A DNA stretch of 64,000 nucleotides, from contig NC_083341.1 of NCBI RefSeq assembly GCF_019175385.1, positions 17,554,203 through 17,618,202 on the forward strand, read 5' to 3'. The notes under the pieces are model-generated. The model searched no databases and was not told the DNA's origin. It was given only the letters and a program-made list of their open reading frames with translations. Position numbers and translations under genes: made by a program. Positions within the stretch are counted from its first letter, which is position 1. The number at the start of each line of letters is the position of its first letter. Of the stretch, positions 1 to 10,638 are shown one piece after another. The stretch comes from Lycium barbarum (Eukaryota; Streptophyta; Magnoliopsida; Solanales; Solanaceae).

Positions 1-1278
1 TGTCGCCAACTTCTTGGTGACGGGTCTTATCCCCGACGACATCAAGGTTTATCGAAAGAAGAAATTCTTGAGAGATAGTCATCAATACTATTGGGATGAG
101 CCCTATTTATTTCAAACTTGTGCTGACAACATCATTCGGCGATGTGTGGCCGAATCCGAGGTCATGGAAATCTTGAAAGCTTGCCACGACTCTCCTGTGG
201 GGGGGTCATCACAGTGGGAACCGCACAACAGCTAAAGTGCTTGAATGTGGCTATTATTGGCCCACCCTTTATCATGATGCAAATTTGATAGTGAAATCTT
301 GTGACCAATGTAAACGCCAAAGGTAAATTGGGAGGAAGCACGAAATGCCAATGAATTTTGTCATGGAGGTTGAGTTATTTGATGTGTGGGGCATCGACTT
401 TATGGGCCCATTTGTGAGTTCTCGTGGTATGCGATACATCATTGTTGCGGTTGACTTTGTGTCCAAGTGGGTTGAAGCTGTAGCATTGCCCAACAATGAT
501 GGCAAGAGTGTCACCAAATTTCTTAAAAGAAACATATTCACAAGGTTTGGCACTCCAAGGGCTATCATTAGTGATGGTGGCACTTACTTTTGCAACAAAC
601 AATTCGCTAATCTCTTGGAGAAATATGGAGTGCAGCACAGGGTGGCAACTCCCTACCACCCCCAAACTAGTGGGCAAGTCGAAGTCTCCAATCGGGAGAT
701 AAAGAGCATCTTAGCCAAGACGGTTAATGCAAACAGAACTGATTGGTCATCTAACCTTGATGATGCTCTTTGGGCTTATAGAACAGCATTCAAGACACCC
801 ATTGGTACTTCTCCTTATCGGTTGTTGTTCAGTAAAGCTTGTCATCTACCTGTTGAACTTGAACACAAAGCTTTGTGGGCATTAAAAAAATTGAACATGA
901 ATTGCAACCAAGCTGCGGTTGTTTCAAATGAATGAAATGGATGAGTTTTGGTATCATGCCTATGAGAGTGCGAGTTTGTACAAAGAAACGATGAAGCACT
1001 ATCATGATGTCAAACTTCTGAAGCGAGATTTTCAACCGGCTGATTCGGTGTTGCTGTTCAATTCAAGGTTGAAGCTCTTTCCGGGCAAGTTGAAATCCAA
1101 GTGGTCCGACCCTTTTATTTTGGTGAGTGTGTCACCCAATGGGTGAATGGAGTTAAAGTCCGATGATGGGACGCGTACTTTCAAGGTGAATGGCCATCGA
1201 CTAAAGCACTACCATTGGATGGTTGATGGAGACAAAATTGTTGATGCTCACCGATTAAAACATGGCACTGGACCTTAG
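1..1278 (+). pseudogene. Athila integrase, 5'-truncated by window edge and broken
   Basis: This is the integrase end of the polyprotein, which would insert the element's cDNA into chromosomes. Visible parts are the HHCC zinc-binding region (about 180-310), the catalytic core with aspartates in WGID (about 396) and ISDGG (about 571) and the glutamate in GQVEVSN (about 681), then a C-terminal segment rich in basic and aromatic residues. Breaks seen against element 2 are an extra G in the G-run near 200-207 (frameshift), a TAA near 323 where element 2 has CAA, an 8-base deletion near 905 (frameshift), and TGA at 1144-1146 where element 2 has TCA. The first stop after these in the C-terminal frame is TAG at 1276-1278. 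It cannot make a full protein. Confidence 0.93.
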
Positions 1279-1961
1279 CATCAAAAGTGGTATTACGTCG
1301 TGCCGCGACGTTAAATTGTGCGCTTCTTGGGAGGCAACCCATGTGCATTTTCGAAATATATTTTTTTCATTCCGTTGATTTTTGTTGTTGTGTTGTTTTA
1401 ATGCTTGTTGATGTGTTAAGGAACCTAAGTGTTGAACCCAGAAATTGCCAGGAAAGCAGTTACACGACACATTCGACGGAACGTTGATCTGATCGACGAG
1501 GCGTCGAATGCACCATCGAGTGGATCGCATGAAAGATTGGTCACTGGAAATAATGGCAAATCGACGACAGGTTTGACACTCCGTCGAACTGATCGACGGT
1601 CAGATCGACGGGCGTTCTTCTCTCTTTTTCATATATATAAAAAAAAGACTTCGACGGAGGGGGGGTGTTCACTCAACGGAGCGTCGAATTAATCGACACT
1701 CCGTCCTTTTACCGCGACGGTTCAAAAACGTGGGTTTATAACTCACGTCCTTTGCACTGATTCTCATTTTTTTATAACGTCTCTCTCTCTCTCTCTCCAC
1801 CTCCCCCCTTTCCATAACCGTTGCTCCACCCACTTCCCCTTCCTTCACCACCCCACAACCGTCACTCCCCCCCTGCCCTACTACTCTGTCCCTCTGTGTG
1901 TGTGATTCTTCGGGTGTTTTTCCTTCCTTAAGGGCTGAAATCATATTCTTTCCATTTTAAG

Positions 1962-2842
1962 GTATGTGAATTAGTGGATTGTGTGCTCTCTTGTGTTGAT
2001 TATTTTTGCATTTCATAGCTTGTTTAGATTATTTTAGCTTGTTTTGATTGTTTTTGCATTATTTTATGATTTCGCCTGGGATGCTCATTTTTTTGCTGAG
2101 GGTGGTTTGTTGGTTTGTTTATGGTTGTTGGGTCATTTATCTTTAGCCGAGTCGGAGGGAATTATGACAAACACACCTCATTCATGAGATTGTTGTTATT
2201 TTGCCCACCAACTGCTCGATGAAATGCCAAATTATGGCATTGTGTGTCACGATGGCTTGGAGGGCATTACGACCATCGAGTTGTTTTGCCCGCCAAGTGT
2301 TTTCCCTAGTCTAACCCAAGACAACATGGGGTGAAGTCTTAGTAACCCCAAAATACATGACGATTGACACCTCGGCCAATGAAGTGTATGGGATCTGTAG
2401 TTTTAACATGCGAAAGCATTTGACGCCCAATTCGACGGCCCGTCGATTCAATCGACGGACTGTCCTACTCAACATCGAATGAGCCTACTCAGAATTCTTA
2501 ACCAAAACAACATCGACGGTGGATTCGACGGGGCGTCTTCCCAACTGTCTTTCAGTCGAAATTTCCAGTGGCTAACGTGAGATTGACGACGAGATCGACG
2601 GGGCGTCTTTCCAACCGTCTTTCAGTCAAAATTTCCAATAACTAATAAGAGATCGATGATGAGATCGATGGCTCGTCGATCAATTCGACGACCAGTTCGA
2701 CGCTCCGTCGATCTGTTCGACGACTCTTGTAGCACATCGGCGGACCGCTGGCAGCTTTAACATTATCGCATGTGTTGCACTTTTGTCTGATTCTGTTATA
2801 TCTTTATGGTTGTCTTAACAACGAAGGGTGTTCTTTTCTCAG
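1962..2842 (+). promoter_or_regulatory. Candidate intron before env-position ORF (element 1)
   Basis: The donor AAG/GTATGTG has GT at 1962-1963. The acceptor TTCTTTTCTCAG ends at 2842, and the ORF start ATG is at 2845. Both sites are conserved in element 2 (19823 and 20745). Splicing is inferred, not shown. Confidence 0.55.
2430..2740. repeat. TCGACG/CGTCGA motif cluster with a 70-bp tandem repeat (element 1 intron)
   Basis: Many copies of TCGACG and its complement CGTCGA alternate, often as short imperfect palindromes such as TCGACGGCCCGTCGA. From about 2522 a longer unit containing GGGCGTCTT followed by a TTTCAGTC-AAATTTCCA stretch repeats with a 70-bp step (2531 and 2601). The region is CpG-rich in an AT-rich background. 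Similar clusters lie in the LTRs. Confidence 0.8.
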
Positions 2843-2844
2843 GT

Positions 2845-4921
2845 ATGCCTCCAAAGAATCCAGTTAAGCAGGGTGGTGGTCCCAGAAAAGGCGAGGTCGG
2901 GGTCAAACAACCTTTACTCTTAGCGATGAACCCTCTGACTCTGAACGTCAAGCGGTAGTCCCAACGACTAGATCGAGGGAACACACCACCACTCCCAAGC
3001 AGAATCACCCACTTTACTCTCCTCTCAATCTGCAGAGGAGACTTTATCTTCCACATCCGCGGATTCTAGCGATGCAGCAACAGAACAACCCGCCACTCCT
3101 GAGCGAAATTCAGATGAGGAGCAAGAGCGGCTGCAAAAGATGGAGATAGCTGCAATCCGCTTCCCCTATGAAGGGTGCCGAAAGTACTATATAAAAGGGG
3201 CCACTACAGTCAGCCGGGGTAATCCGAGGAGAAATATTCAAGAAGAAGAACAAATCAGTATGAGCGGCTTAGAGAGCTACCCTCGGAATACTGATCTCAT
3301 CCAGCACTATCATCTTGAGGCATTCACACAGCCTCCAGCGGATTATTGCCTGACCATGGTTCGGAAATTCTATGCTACCTACAGAGTAATGCTCGAGCAG
3401 CGGCACAAGAACAAGAAAGCTTTGAAAGCCGCCCCTCCATTAGACACAGTGTATGTTCGGAGTGTCCATGTTGACATCTCCGCCCGCACAATCAACAGGT
3501 TTTATTTTGGTGATGACTTTGTGGCACCGACCACAGTGGAATATGATGATAAGTTTGAAAGAAGGGCTGAGCAATCTGTACGGGAATGGTTTGCGACGGT
3601 AATGGCTAGAGGGCCGGCGGACCAGGCCCCATGGGTGAGACACTTGGCTGCCAAAATCTATAAGGCGGATATCAGCTTGGAAGCTAAATTTTGGTGGAAT
3701 TTCGTCATATATCGGGTTCTGCCCATGGGAGCAAATAACATAGTCACGCCAGACAGAGCAGTGGTTGTGGTTGCCATGCTATCCAGGTACCCAATGAACT
3801 TGGGTGATCTGATCAGTAGAGCCATTCGGGCACGCGTACTACAGGAGGCGACAACCTTGATATTCCCGTGCCTTATCACGCAGTTGTGTGGGTTGGCCCA
3901 GGTGAGGCACATTGATACATTTGCAGCTACTCTCCCCGTAACAAAGGTGTGTGACATCACACGGAGTAGGGATGAGACCCTCCGTACATCTCAGGCCACC
4001 AGTACTTCATTGCTAATTCTCATGAGTGAGCAGGCTGAGCATGTCATGGATTTAGTACCTCAGGGAACAGTTGATATAGGCACGGAAGGACTGTCCACAA
4101 TAGAGGCCTCCACGCCATCTGTAGCTAATGCTACCCCTTCATCAGAGGCACCACCTCGGCCTGCTGTTCCATATGCATCTCCTATTCCTCCGTCAGCCAC
4201 AGCATTAGCTTCCGAGAATCTCTTTATCCTCAACAGAGCCAACTTCAGAGAGTTTGCAATCAGGGCAGAGCGTGCTGATCAGCAGGTGACCCGGATATTA
4301 CAGCAGTTGGTTAGGTTTGTCCGGAAAGAGATTGCACCAGAGTTGGAGCCTCTTCAGGAGGCTATGGAGAGGCATCATGCTAGGGTCAATGCACGACTTG
4401 ACAGTTTAGAGATGCGGATATTCATTATTGAGAAAAAGAGTGAGTCTGGTACTTCGGGATATTTGAAGACCGAGCTTGAACAGCTCCGAGCTGAGATTGC
4501 ATCCCTTCGAACGAGAGAGTAGATTATCGTGGATGACCCGACACCACCTGCACCAGTCGCCAGCATTTCCGATTTGATCTGCGTAGTTGACTTGGTGACT
4601 GAGGATGAGCCTAAGGAAAGTCGCAAAATAAGGAGGCCTGTCATATTGGCCGATGATGAGGATGAGGAGGAGGATAATGAGGATGAAGACCCCGAGCTTC
4701 AGGAGGGTATTCGGCGGTCGCGCCTGGACACGAGGTTCACCGGCTCATCTTCCAGCACTAGTGCTATCCCAACACGCGTCAGGCCGATTACGATAGCTCC
4801 TCAGGACCTGCAGCCACAGAGCCAGTCAGCTCCACCGCCTCAGTCCACTGAGCCAGCAGTAGAGAGGGCTCCCATTCGCGCTGCTGCGGAGGAGACACCT
4901 CAGCAGCAACAACAAGATTAG
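2845..4921 (+). pseudogene. Env-position ORF of Athila 1 (putative plant transposon protein family)
   Basis: The ORF lies where Athila elements carry an env-like gene, after integrase and before the 3' LTR. I see no signal peptide or convincing membrane segment. The central part (about 3280-3800; REFYATY-like and SARTINRFYFGDD segments) resembles the plant proteins annotated as 'putative plant transposon protein'. That name comes from memory and the function is unknown. The C-terminal part has heptad-rich sequence (about 4255-4520, likely coiled coil) and an acidic tail (about 4655-4700). Compared with element 2 there are two single-base deletions near the N-terminus (around 2890 and 2990) and a TAG at 4520-4522 where element 2 has CAG. 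Between those the frame is open for 460 codons. The natural stop is TAG 4919-4921. Confidence 0.75.
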
Positions 4922-6384
4922 AGCATTTCAGGTTAGCCCCTCTACCATGGGGTGATGGTATAATTTTTTGATGCATTGGGGACAATGCATCCTCTTTTGG
5001 CTGGGGGTGGGGTAACCTGATGTACCTTGTAGTATATATTTGTTAAATTTTATTTAAAGTAATTGTGACTTTCATGGTTGTTGCATTTTGAACTTTTGGC
5101 ATGAATTTTGAATGAAAAGGGATATTTGTGAACTTGAAAATGGATTGATTTGAAATGGACCCCTTCGAAAGTAAATTTGAGTATCTCAGGTTGTAATGAA
5201 TTGACATGTATGGTTCTTTTTGTGACATCATAGATATTAGAGTGTGTATGAATTGAGTGTTCAAATCCTTATGCCATTGTGAGTGTGAGAACTTCTTGTG
5301 TTCATTGTTAGCATATGTGGATCCAGAACATGCCTGGTAGGTCGTGCTATATCGCTTAGGATAGTTGGTTGTGAAGTGATCATAGGTTTTCCTTCTAAAT
5401 AGTCACGTCAGCCTTAAAAAGCCCAAAACCTATTCTATATGAATATCACTAGTTCCCACGTTGAGCCTTTGACTTTTTCTCTTGATTAGACGTAACAAAC
5501 CTTGTCCCCACTTTATGAATTCATTTCATCTTCGCACACGTTCCCTCCTTGACACTACTAGAGAAAAGAGGCAAATTGCCTAAGCTAGGGGTGGTATATG
5601 TGTGAAGTAAAGGCCATGAGCCTAAAGTTGGGGGTGTGTGAGTTGCATAGTCGAGAACTGGGTGTGATAGCGAATTAAATTTGAGAAAAGTTTAAAAAAA
5701 AGTGTATATATATATATATATATAGTTTTATAATAATAATAATAATATTGTCTTATAAAAAGATTGTAAATTCTAGTAAGAGTAAAATCACATCTTAGTC
5801 ATGAGTTGAAGAATGAATAGATTGGGCATGAGAAGAAAGGTCAAAATCTGTAGTGTCGAGGAGGATGAGTCACTATTCCCAAATGAGTATCCTACCCATC
5901 CCCAAGCCTACATTACAACCCAAGAACAAGTCCTATAGTGATCACAACTGAACCATCCGAAAGTGTTAGGCACTGAAATTAAAGGCAAGCATATGGTATC
6001 TGCACTTGTAAATCATGAACTTCTTTGTGAGCACGAGTGCTTTCTATTCTCATCCATCCTTGTCCTGATTCTTATTGTAAAATTTTGTGCGTGACATTAT
6101 CTAATCTAAGTGAGGGGATAATAGTGAATACTCGCATGCATAAATGCTTCTAATAATGTGATGTCATCGATAGAAGCGTCATGGTCAATTCTAATAAGTT
6201 TGTTTTGAAAGATATTTGGGAATGAGGAAAGAGGGAGTTGATTTGAAAAATGCACATGCCGGTAGCGATGAGGAAGCACCATTGTAGTCACTTTTACTTT
6301 ATTTTTAGCATCATTGTAATTTTATTTTGTGGTTGTTTTATCTGACTTGCTTGAGGACAAGCAAAGATCCTAAGTTGGGGGTGT
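4922..6384 (+). other. Athila 1 3' untranslated region with polypurine tract
   Basis: There is no coding region. The stretch contains a TA microsatellite (5705-5724), a GT-rich purine motif CCTAAAGTTGGGGGTGTG (5621-5638), and the terminal polypurine tract CCTAAGTTGGGGGTGT (6369-6384), which directly abuts the LTR start TGATGT at 6385. The tract would prime plus-strand DNA synthesis. Confidence 0.8.
4971..4990 (+). promoter_or_regulatory. Perfect hairpin just after the env-position ORF (element 1)
   Basis: ATGCATTG and CAATGCAT are perfect 8-bp arms around the loop GGGA, 50 bases after the ORF stop. Element 2 keeps the identical hairpin (22881-22900). It could be an RNA 3'-end or packaging signal; this is inference. 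Confidence 0.6.
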
Positions 6385-7772
6385 TGATGTGCCGCGGATT
6401 TGTGGCACATTCGACGCCTTTTTACTATGAATTTTGGTTGTTTTCAAGTAAGTCTGGTTCTCGTTAATATGTTTTGTCGTGTTTTAGGAAAATAATGGCC
6501 CAAAAGCAAAAAGCAAAAAACAAAGGAAAAATTGGCCAGAAATGAAGAATCGACGTTCCGTCGATCAGCCGACGAACCGTCCTTTGAACCGTCGATAAGA
6601 TCGATTTTCCAGTGATGACAAAGTTGAAGACGACAAAGGACGGAAGCATCGACGAAGCGTCGAACTGATCGACGATTCGTCGTTTGTGTCGTCAAGCAGG
6701 ATCTCTCAACAAGAGGAGAGAAAGACGGAATACTCGATGGAGCGTCGAACTGATCGACGGCACCGTCGAATGGAACACATGGCTGAAGGCACAAAGGATG
6801 GATAAATCGATGGATCGTCGAACGATCAACGGTCCGTCGATCTTGCTATCGGGGGCAATTTTTTCAGTTGCTGCTGTGCTTTTTTGGCGCCTATTTAAAG
6901 AACATTTTAGGTTTTTCTTTGCAGTAGATTTTTTATTGTAAAGACTTAAAAAGTTCCATTGGTGGGTGAGCATTGAATACTCCCCTTTTGGAGCTTAGTG
7001 AAGACAACAAGATTCCATTTTCCATCATCTTTATTACACTTTGTAAGCTTTATGTCTCATTTATTGCTTACTACTTTTGAGACCATAATGTGTGAGTAAT
7101 TTCTTTAATCAAAGTTGTGGATCCAAATGATGGGTGCTATGTAATGGCTATATATATATATATAATGGGTTGTGATGTGTTTTATTATTTCTCGTGTTCA
7201 TTGTTCTATAAGTGGTTGCAAACACTTGTTCATGCACAAACCCTAGTTTATTTGGAAAGATGAACTAGGGTGTGATTTGAAATAATATAACAAGGACTCG
7301 GGGCGCTAACCCTCGTTTAATGAACTCTCTTAGGGATAAGATGAGTTCTACTTGGCATATTTAATCAATCTTATTTAAAACTTTTCTGCATTTGGGAAAA
7401 TCATGAAAAGAAATACTCTCTAACTATTGGAAAATATTAGAGAGTGCATTAGAGATTAAGTGCATACATAACCCCGACCCATTAGAAATATATCATGTTG
7501 ACACCCATAGCAGAACATCTAATCATCGCGGGGACACAACTTTGGTTCTCCAAATCCAAACAAATTCCAAACACTTCAAAATAGCGAATACAAACCAAAT
7601 CTCTTTTCAAAATATTCGAAATAGGATTAAAGCCCTTAAAGACTAGCATCGCATACAATTAGTATCCTTTTCTCTCCATATTCCCTGTGGGATTCGACCC
7701 CAACCTTGTTTGGGTTACTATATTTGACAACGTCCGCTTTACGCCATTAATAGGTGTAATTTGAGCGTATCA
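6385..7772 (+). repeat. 3' LTR of Athila 1 (1388 bp)
   Basis: It starts TGATGTGCCGCGG after the polypurine tract and ends GAGCGTATCA. It aligns along its whole length to the two LTRs of element 2. A TATA-like CTATTTAAAG is at 6891-6900. The TCGACG/CGTCGA cluster occupies about 6549-6845, upstream of that box, where enhancer sequence would be expected. Confidence 0.93.
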
Positions 7773-8572
7773 GTGTTCCAATCAAAGGCGTTTCCCTTCA
7801 ACGAGCGAACAAACTCTTTGACAAGAAGATCACCATATGTACCAGCATTGCTACAAGTCTCCACAAAATGTGCAACATGTTGTCTTGGGTTTCCTTTGCC
7901 GCCAAATTGTTGCAGCTTCGATGGTTGATATCCAATCGGCATAGGTAGATAGTCGATTCGCTTGGTGTAAGGTTTAGAGTAGTATAATGAGTTTTGTGAT
8001 GATCCACCATATTAAACCCTAATGATGTTTGTTATCATGTCTTGCAGTTGTTGGACAGACAAAATTGCTACTGAATCAACTTGATTTGCACTTTGATAGT
8101 TGGGTATCTTGGTGGTAGATTCAACCTTTTTTTCTTGTGGTGTTGGGATGTGAGTTGACTCGCTAGCGCTGTAGAGTTCCAACTTGTTCATCAATTGGGT
8201 TATTTGAAGATCTTTGTCCTTCACGGATTTCTGTAATGCCTCAATATTTTGCATCATCGCGACGAGTTGCTCCTCTGCGTTAGTCGCATTGGTCATCATG
8301 GCACTTACCACATTAGAAGTTGAAGAATCTACCAAGTCCTTAGACTAATAGAAGTTAGAGCATGCTTGAGAAACTTCTCCAGACGACAAAAGTGAGGTTT
8401 TGCCCCCAGATCTTGCAGTCACCATCGCCGGTTTGGCTTTGTCTAATGTCTCCAAGGAGACGAAACACCTCAATTCTTCCAAACCACCAGCTTTGAACAT
8501 GCTACGAGTCATTGGGCAAGCAACAACAATAACACTTGTGGATGAAACATCGAAGCTTTTCTTAGAGGCCAT
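7773..8572 (-). pseudogene. Ty3/gypsy Gag, truncated by Athila 1
   Basis: Read on the minus strand from ATG at 8572, this encodes the N-terminal half of a retrotransposon Gag, the structural protein of the particle. The sequence after about 7950 (QQFGGKGNPRQHVAHFVETC, then LLVKEFVRSLKGNAFDW) matches the conserved start of the retrotransposon gag domain. One frame runs through the whole stretch, with two internal stops: TAG at 8345-8347 and TAA at 8012-8014. The reading stops in AFDWN at 7773, where Athila 1 ends. The missing half should lie left of this window, beyond the 5' LTR of Athila 1. Confidence 0.88.
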
Positions 8573-8633
8573 CACAGTAGTAGATCTGAGAATCTGCAGA
8601 CTTAATTTTGGAGATGAAGAGATGAAGGGCATA

Positions 8634-8656
8634 CTTGGTCCCACTGGGCATACCAA
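8634..8656 (-). promoter_or_regulatory. Primer-binding-site region of the minus-strand element
   Basis: On the minus strand TGGTATGCCCAGTGGGACC follows the LTR end after a few bases. It sits between LTR and gag, the right place for a tRNA primer site; I cannot name the tRNA. Confidence 0.6.
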
Positions 8657-8661
8657 AAATT

Positions 8662-9377
8662 TGTTCGCAATAAATTTTGCTAGCAAAAAATAAATAACTG
8701 CAATCATAAAACAAATACAAAAACAACAACAACATACCCAGTGAATCCCACAACGTGGCCTTGGGGCAATCACAAAACAAATATGAGAAAAAAATCATTT
8801 TATTGATTATTTTGTGAGTATAACTCTGGATGTATCCCTTGATTCTAATCTTCGTGTTGTTCGTCTTGATTTGAGGGCCAATGTAGCGTCTTTCTCGAAT
8901 GAAGGATGAATTTCTGTTGATGTGTTGAATCTTGGAAGAACTTTGAGTAGCACTTTGGATTGTTCTTGAGGGAAGACGTCTCTCGAACTCTCCTTCTTAT
9001 TGAAGACCTTTGGAGAAGACTTATGTAGATGTCGATGCTCTCCTTTTGCCTCTAGTCAAGATGGTGTGCCACTTTCAAGATGTCCTTAGAATGGGATATG
9101 TGACCCCTTTATATAGGTGTGAGCTAGAGCGTGGGGATATTTTGGTCTCCAAGTAATTCTAGCGGACCTTGGGCTTGAAAGACATGGGTTGGGCTTATCT
9201 TGTCAACTTAATGGACTAACCCAAATGCAATTTGAATTTCATTCAAGTCGTATAATTTTGACTTATATAATTAATCCGACTTTATTAACCAAAATTTGAC
9301 ATGGTCAACATGTCAATAACTTAGAATTTAATCCAAATTTTGTATGGATCAATTCAACTAAAATTTCGATGTCTACA
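8662..9377 (-). repeat. 5' LTR of the minus-strand Ty3/gypsy element (716 bp)
   Basis: On the minus strand it begins TGTAGACATCG (9377) and ends GCGAACA (8662), next to the primer site and gag. A TATA box CCTATATAAAGG is near 9110-9122. The other LTR lies outside the window. A SINE-like fragment is inserted at 8718-8764. Confidence 0.8.
8718..8764 (+). mobile_element. SINE-like fragment inside the LTR
   Basis: A 45-50 bp piece containing ACAACATACCCAGTG and CCCACAACGTGG interrupts the LTR. It is flanked by near-identical 17-bp direct repeats (CAATCAtAAAACAAATA at about 8701-8717 and CAATCAcAAAACAAATA at about 8765-8781). Long target duplications point to LINE-type retroposition. The same core lies at 50992/62822. 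Confidence 0.65.
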
Positions 9378-9685
9378 AGGATGAGAAGAGAAGATAAAAG
9401 CAAGACCCAAATTTGATGGAATAGAAAGACAAACTTGGAAATAGTTTTCCAAATCCTCCTTTCTAACTCTAACAATTTGAACCTATACTAATTGAAATCA
9501 AGGCAAGAGAAATTCAATTGATATCCACAAATGAATAACTCTTCATGAATTTCAAGGACAAGGGTTCATTAACAACAATGGAATTACACTCCATCAACAA
9601 AGTGTAAAACTATGGCTAGTAAGCCAAACAAACTATGATAATAATATCAATCCTCAATTCATCATAAACTAAGTAATGAAATGAC
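9378..9685. other. Gap between LTR and MITE
   Basis: AT-rich sequence; I see no gene or recognisable repeat. Confidence 0.4.
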
Positions 9686-9688
9686 TAA

Positions 9689-10365
9689 TAGCCTGTTTGA
9701 CCAAGCTTATTTTCTCTCAAAAGTACTTATTTTTTCCAATAAGTGCTTATTTAAAAAAACATGAGGTGTTTGGCTAAGCTTTTGAAAAAAAAATAAGTAC
9801 TTCTGGGGAGTAGCAGAAGCAGTTTTTTTAGAAGCTAAAAAAATAGCTTTTCTCCAAAAGCAGAAGCAGAAGCAGTTTTTAATTTTTATCTTGGCAATAA
9901 TACCCTTAGTAAAAGAAGTTGTATACCACAATAACCCTACTTAATTAAACCTAGTAATAATATGTGATTTTTGGGTGATTCTTTTTCCATATATTTGTGG
10001 ACTGACGTTTGATATATTTAATTACGTTGAATGAATTAAGTAAATTTAAATTTATTTTCATAATTTACTTAAATAAAAATGAAAGCTTAATCATAGTCAT
10101 TCATAATAATATTTAACGTATTTATCAACTTAATAGTACTATTATTATTAAGTAAATCTATTCATGTCCTTATTCGTAATTTGACATTTAAAAGTACTTT
10201 TTGAAAATCCTGGCCAAACACAAATTACTGTACAAAAGTGCTTTTTAGATTGATTGGGCCAAACACAAACCGCTTCTCACAAAAATTACTTTTTTGAAAA
10301 GCACTTCTGAAAAAAAAAATACTTTTTAAAATAAGCAGATTTTAGAAGCTTGGCCAAACAGGCTA
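9689..10365. mobile_element. MITE with TAA duplication (677 bp)
   Basis: The ends are inverted repeats: TAGCCTGTTTGACCAAGCTT on the left and its complement, AAGCTTGGCCAAACAGGCTA less one base, on the right. Both sides carry TAA (9686-9688 and 10366-10368). A 3-bp TAA duplication is typical of PIF/Harbinger elements. The interior is AT-rich with inverted subrepeats of the AAAAGTACTT type and no transposase ORF, so it is non-autonomous. Confidence 0.75.
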
Positions 10366-10368
10366 TAA

Positions 10369-10638
10369 GTATAGTATTTATACTACTATGCTAATGAAGT
10401 AAGGACCTTGTTTGGTAGTCTTCTTTAGGGATAATGGCTTGACTTTAAAGAATAGCCTCTTTGCATAGGCAACCACCACCGTCTCTCTCCATCTCATCTT
10501 CACTCCATGCGACCAAGCAATCATCTACACGTCATATGCTCTCCTATGAAGCTCCTCAAAGGTCTCCAAAGTCTCTTTTCGCATCACCATGACTTGTAAG
10601 GCTTGGAGATCCCTTGCTTGGTCTCAGATGAAGTATCT
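10369..10638. other. Unidentified stretch before the small LTR
   Basis: No gene recognised. It may hold a decayed minus-strand coding remnant, but I could not support a family. Confidence 0.3.

Larger units (their letters stand above)
1279..2844 (+). other. Athila 1 region between pol and env-position ORF: TATA-like box, CT-rich leader, candidate intron
   Basis: No coding region is seen here. Features in order are TCGACG/CGTCGA motifs at about 1455-1700, a TATATATAA run at 1632-1640, a CT dinucleotide run at about 1775-1797 inside a pyrimidine-rich stretch to 1880, a strong splice-donor match AAG/GTATGTG at 1961-1968, a second motif cluster at 2430-2740, and a pyrimidine tract plus CAG acceptor at 2830-2842, two bases before the ATG of the next ORF. 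This order resembles the promoter, 5' leader and leader intron of a plant gene. Element 2 keeps the same order (19120-20747), which argues that it is functional or was so recently. Confidence 0.6.
1..7772 (+). mobile_element. Athila-clade Ty3/gypsy retrotransposon 1, 3' part
   Basis: The left edge of the window cuts this element inside integrase. What remains is integrase C-terminal two thirds, a leader/intron region, the env-position ORF, a 3' untranslated region, a polypurine tract and a complete 3' LTR. It is colinear with Athila element 2 (12115-36319), which supplies the family assignment through its Asp-type primer site and Athila-like Gag. The element ends TATCA at 7772 directly against a minus-strand gag, so it inserted into another retrotransposon. 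The expected 5-bp target copy to the right is GTGTT (7773-7777); the matching copy lies outside the window and could not be checked. Confidence 0.92.

Noticed and set aside
2430..2740. CRISPR-like array because of regular short repeats
   Set aside because: Repeats are short palindromic motifs with irregular spacing, in a plant retrotransposon; no spacers or cas genes.
2845..4921. True retroviral-type envelope gene
   Set aside because: Position fits Athila env-like genes, but no signal peptide, cleavage site or membrane anchor was visible in either copy.
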